Positions 5,951 through 8,224 of a DNA stretch of 8,224 nt are shown in pieces. The position numbers and the translations under genes are program-made. Under the pieces are notes generated by a model. It was not told the DNA's origin and did not search any database. It was given only the letters and a program-made list of their open reading frames with translations. Within the stretch, counting starts at the first letter, position 1; each line of letters opens with the position of its first letter. This DNA comes from Coraliomargarita sp. CAG:312 (lineage in GTDB: Bacteria; Verrucomicrobiota; Verrucomicrobiia; Opitutales; Intestinicryptomonadaceae). The stretch is taken from the NCBI GenBank assembly GCA_000438015.1, contig FR901609.1, positions 10,479 through 18,702 on the forward strand. Reading direction: 5' to 3'.

Positions 5951-6706
5951 TCAAAAATATCCGCCTTTTTGGGTTATGGACTCTATCGTTTCTCCCGAGT
6001 TTACCCATGAAAATATTTTCTTTTCGTTTTCTCGTATTTCCTCCGCGCGCACCAGCACGTCCCACGCGATGTCGCGCGGCACGCAGAGAACTCCGTCAAT
6101 GTCCCCCATTATTATGTCTCCTGGTTTTATGGTCACGCTGCCGAGTTTTATGGGGATTTGGTAGTGGGTTATGAGGCATCTGCCAAGGCTTCCATTAGAA
6201 GTGCGGTAGCGGTAAAACAGGGGAAAGTTTTTTTCCAAAATTTGATGGGTGTCGCGTATTCCGCCGTCTATTGCCGCTGCCCTTACTTTCTTTGAGACGG
6301 CGGTAGCGGTCATTACGCCGCCCCAAAGCGTAGCTTCCTCGTCTTTGCTTGTGTCCCACACGACAAAGGCGTCTTCATGCATTTCGTCTAGCATTTTTGT
6401 CCTAAACGTCATTTCTCCCGTAATCTTTACGTTGGGGGAACTTTTTACCGTAAAGGCTATTCCTGCAACGGTGCGTTCGGGGCGCAGGGGAACGATATCG
6501 TGCGGCAGAGCCTGATTTAAGAGGCAGAATTCGCGCATCACGTCGTTTATTGCGCCGGTGTAAAGCTGTTCGTAGCGCGCAAGCAGCTCTTTTACAGGCA
6601 CGGGAAATTCGGCTGATGAAATTCCCTCGCGCTCTGCTATGAGCTTTTCTAGGTGCATCATTTTTGCTTCTTTCTGAAGCATATTTTCATGTATTTCTTC
6701 CGACAT
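5951..6706 (-). CDS. RraA-like class II pyruvate aldolase (HMG/CHA aldolase family)
   Basis: 251-residue cytoplasmic protein of the RraA/4-hydroxy-4-methyl-2-oxoglutarate aldolase family, whose enzymes use a divalent metal to split 4-hydroxy-2-oxo acids to pyruvate. Family blocks: YTGAINDVMRE (49-59), WGGVMTATA (128-136), AAIDGGIRDT (144-153) with the Arg151-Asp152 pair that binds substrate and metal, and PGDIIMGDIDGVLCVP (195-210). The retained Arg-Asp pair favours an aldolase over the RNase E inhibitor role of E. coli RraA. I chose the ATG at 6704-6706 because AAAGGA (complement of 6714-6719) lies seven bases upstream. The frame stays open to a TTG at 6785-6787, but that would overlap the SDR gene and add a stretch that does not match the family. 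An N-terminal extension of about 45 residues, largely charged and helical, precedes the core. It may cleave a 2-keto-3-deoxy acid made by the neighbouring dehydratase; this is inferred. Confidence 0.9.
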   Translation of the reverse strand: MSEEIHENMLQKEAKMMHLEKLIAEREGISSAEFPVPVKELLARYEQLYTGAINDVMREFCLLNQALPHDIVPLRPERTVAGIAFTVKSSPNVKITGEMTFRTKMLDEMHEDAFVVWDTSKDEEATLWGGVMTATAVSKKVRAAAIDGGIRDTHQILEKNFPLFYRYRTSNGSLGRCLITHYQIPIKLGSVTIKPGDIIMGDIDGVLCVPRDIAWDVLVRAEEIRENEKKIFSWVNSGETIESITQKGGYF

Positions 6707-6755
6707 ATTTTTTTCCTTTAAGCGGTAAGTAGGTTTTGCAAAGTTGAAAATAATA

Positions 6756-7547
6756 TTACCCCGGCAGCCTGAGTCCTCCGTCCACAACTAAATTCGCGCC
6801 GGTTATGTATCTTCCAGCATCCGAGCACAGCAGCAGCGCGGCGCCCGCGGCGTCTGAAGGCTCCGCGTAAGTGCGCGCCGGTATACAGTCTGTCACGCGC
6901 TTTGCGTATTCTGGATTTGAAAGGGCTTCCTCATTGCGGTCTGTTGCGAATACGCCAGGTGCTAGGTTGTTTACTGTTATTCCGTAAGCGGCGACTTGCC
7001 TTGCCACGTTGCGGACGAGGTTCTCCTGCGCCGATTTGCTGGCGGCATAAACCGCCATGTCCGGATGCGGCCTGAACTCTTGCACGCTTCCGATTGTCAG
7101 TATTCTTCCCCATCTTTGTTCCTTCATTAGAGGAAAGCATATTTGCATCAATGCAAGGGACGCGTTGAAATTTACCTGCATCTGCTTGAGCGCTTCGGCG
7201 GGAGATATTTCAAGCCATTTTGTCCTGTATTGAACTGAGGCGTTTAAAACGAGTATGTCCGGCAGGGGGCATTGCCGTTTTATTTGTTCGGCAATTTTTT
7301 CGGGGCTTTCTGCGTCGGATAGGTCGCCGGTTACCGAGAAGCTCGAAGGACTAAGCTTTTTCACCGCCGCCAATGCGCTTTCCAACGGCGCGCTTTGGGA
7401 AACGCCGTGAACTGCAACTTGCGCGCCGTATTCGGCGAGCCCCAAAGCTATAGCCCTGCCTATCCCGCGCGCGGATCCTGTGACTAAAGCGCGCCTTCCG
7501 CGAAGGTCGAATTTCTTGCCGAGGTTTATATCGTCGTCATATTTCAT
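6756..7547 (-). CDS. Short-chain dehydrogenase/reductase (SDR), classical type
   Basis: NAD(P)-dependent oxidoreductase of 263 residues, normal for a classical SDR, cytoplasmic. The cofactor motif TGSARGIG is at 23-30. The structural NAG motif appears as NAS (102-104). The catalytic tetrad is Asn126, Ser154, Tyr167 and Lys171 (YAASK). The C-terminal TGANLVVDGG (249-258) is the usual SDR ending. The second strand ends AVHGVS with no acidic residue, which hints at NADP(H), although weakly. It follows the MFS gene by 25 bp and precedes the RraA-like gene by 49 bp. The ATG at 7545-7547 has no Shine-Dalgarno, only an AT-rich leader (AATTATAATAAT), so translation may rely on coupling or an unstructured leader. 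It could oxidise an aldose to its lactone, oxidise a sugar acid to a keto acid, or reduce a keto sugar acid. SDR sequence alone does not settle the substrate. Confidence 0.93.
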   Translation of the reverse strand: MKYDDDINLGKKFDLRGRRALVTGSARGIGRAIALGLAEYGAQVAVHGVSQSAPLESALAAVKKLSPSSFSVTGDLSDAESPEKIAEQIKRQCPLPDILVLNASVQYRTKWLEISPAEALKQMQVNFNASLALMQICFPLMKEQRWGRILTIGSVQEFRPHPDMAVYAASKSAQENLVRNVARQVAAYGITVNNLAPGVFATDRNEEALSNPEYAKRVTDCIPARTYAEPSDAAGAALLLCSDAGRYITGANLVVDGGLRLPG

Positions 7548-7572
7548 ATTATTATAATTTCAGCGTAAAAGT

Positions 7573-8224
7573 TTAAATTTGTTCGCGGTCGCGCATAAAA
7601 AATATGTTGCGCGCAAAAAGTATTATAAGTCCGCCCGCCAGATAAAACGCCGATAGGGACGCTATGCCTGATGCCATGCCGAATTCGTCGCGCATCCATC
7701 CCAGAACCGACGGGGCTGTCGAGCCTATAATAAAAGCGAAACACAGCATAAGCCCGGATGCCGACGCCCTGTACCGAGGGGCAACTACGTCGAAAAGAGA
7801 CGCGAACAGGTTTGAGTCGTAAACGCCCCTGAATATTCCGAATAAAAACATCGCAAAAAAGCACAGCGCCGCTGAGGATGTTTCCGACATCATATATATA
7901 AAAGGCGCTCCAAGCATAAGTCCGGCAATATTTGCCTCGAACCTGACTGTCTTTCTAGTCCGGGCCAATTTGTCTGTTATTCTTCCGCCCGCCATGACTC
8001 CCATAAACGCTCCGATGTAGTGCCATATGACAGCATTGAACGCAGCCTGCGCGCCGTCCATTCCGAATTTGTCTTGAAGGAAAGTGGGCATCCACGTTTT
8101 GAATCCGCAATCCACGTAAATCATCATTCCGAATCCGAGAGCCAGCATAACGGCGCTGGGTTTGCGGAATACCACAAAGAAAGCGTCCTTAAGCGACGCT
8201 TTCTGGGCAGAGGCTTCCGCCGCG
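7573..8224 (-). CDS. Major facilitator superfamily transporter, C-terminal half (5' end outside window)
   Basis: Inner-membrane secondary transporter. The frame is open from the window edge, so only 216 C-terminal residues are seen, beginning in the central cytoplasmic loop (QKASLKDAFF) and covering about six membrane segments, the second half of a 12-segment MFS protein. The short conserved loop GGRITDKLARTRK between the second and third visible segments is the C-half copy of MFS motif A. Distinctive are YVDCGFKTWMPTFL in the first visible segment and FGIFRGVYDSNLFASLFDV in a later one, a style I associate with carbohydrate or sugar-acid carriers; this is family resemblance, not proof. The protein ends with a short charged tail (MRDREQI). 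As the first visible gene of the operon it probably imports the substrate handled by the enzymes downstream. The operon promoter must lie beyond the right edge. Confidence 0.9.
   Translation of the reverse strand, partial: AAEASAQKASLKDAFFVVFRKPSAVMLALGFGMMIYVDCGFKTWMPTFLQDKFGMDGAQAAFNAVIWHYIGAFMGVMAGGRITDKLARTRKTVRFEANIAGLMLGAPFIYMMSETSSAALCFFAMFLFGIFRGVYDSNLFASLFDVVAPRYRASASGLMLCFAFIIGSTAPSVLGWMRDEFGMASGIASLSAFYLAGGLIILFARNIFFMRDREQI
8178..8204. repeat. Perfect 10-bp inverted repeat inside the MFS coding sequence
   Basis: AGAAAGCGTC (8178-8187) and GACGCTTTCT (8195-8204) flank the 7-base loop CTTAAGC. The hairpin falls in the codons for the central cytoplasmic loop (QKASLKDAFF). It may be a chance result of repeated Lys-Ala/Asp-Ala codons, or an mRNA structure that slows the ribosome between the two transporter halves. 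It has no T run, so it is not a terminator. Confidence 0.5.

Noticed and set aside
5507..6164. Plus-strand open frames over the dehydratase and RraA-like genes
   Set aside because: Both are antisense shadows of genes with clear family motifs and lack start signals.
7544..7864. Minus-strand open frame of 106 codons overlapping the MFS gene
   Set aside because: Lies in another frame within the MFS coding sequence, which has clear membrane segments and family motifs.

Overview
The window holds two gene sets that converge on a roughly 1.1 kb stretch of low coding density. The base composition is moderate and the non-coding parts are AT-rich. Some starts have clear purine-rich ribosome binding sites and others have none. 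The gene content (a mandelate-racemase-type enzyme, an RraA-type aldolase, an SDR, an MFS transporter and a UlaG-like hydrolase in one operon) resembles carbohydrate-degrading members of the Planctomycetes-Verrucomicrobia-Lentisphaerae group. That placement is an inference from gene style and is weak; no ribosomal or marker gene is present.

Plus strand, 1-2728: the end of a DppB/OppB-type permease gene, a complete DppC/OppC-type permease gene, and a HI0933/YhiN-family flavoprotein gene. They are joined by two ATGA stop/start overlaps, so they form one transcription unit. The flavoprotein gene is broken near its 5' end by an imperfect 34-bp tandem duplication (1474-1541). Removing either copy restores a normal 416-residue protein. 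A strong hairpin followed by a short T run (2850-2891) is the likely terminator of this operon.

Middle, 2729-3822: no confident gene. It contains the terminator, a perfect TATAAT box beside a short palindrome and a tiny open frame, several inverted repeats, and a 141-codon open frame that I do not trust.

Minus strand, 8224-3823: a five-gene operon transcribed right to left with gaps of 25, 49, 34 and 63 bp. The order is MFS transporter (C-terminal half only), SDR dehydrogenase, RraA-like class II aldolase, mandelate-racemase-type dehydratase or racemase, and UlaG-like metallo-beta-lactamase-fold hydrolase. Put together these could form a non-phosphorylating route for a sugar or sugar acid. 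The steps would be uptake, oxidation to a lactone or keto form, lactone opening, dehydration to a 2-keto-3-deoxy acid, and aldol cleavage to pyruvate plus an aldehyde. The substrate cannot be read from the sequence. The most interesting points are this unusual enzyme combination, an insertion of about 60 residues inside the enolase-superfamily barrel, and the tandem duplication that switches the flavoprotein gene out of frame.
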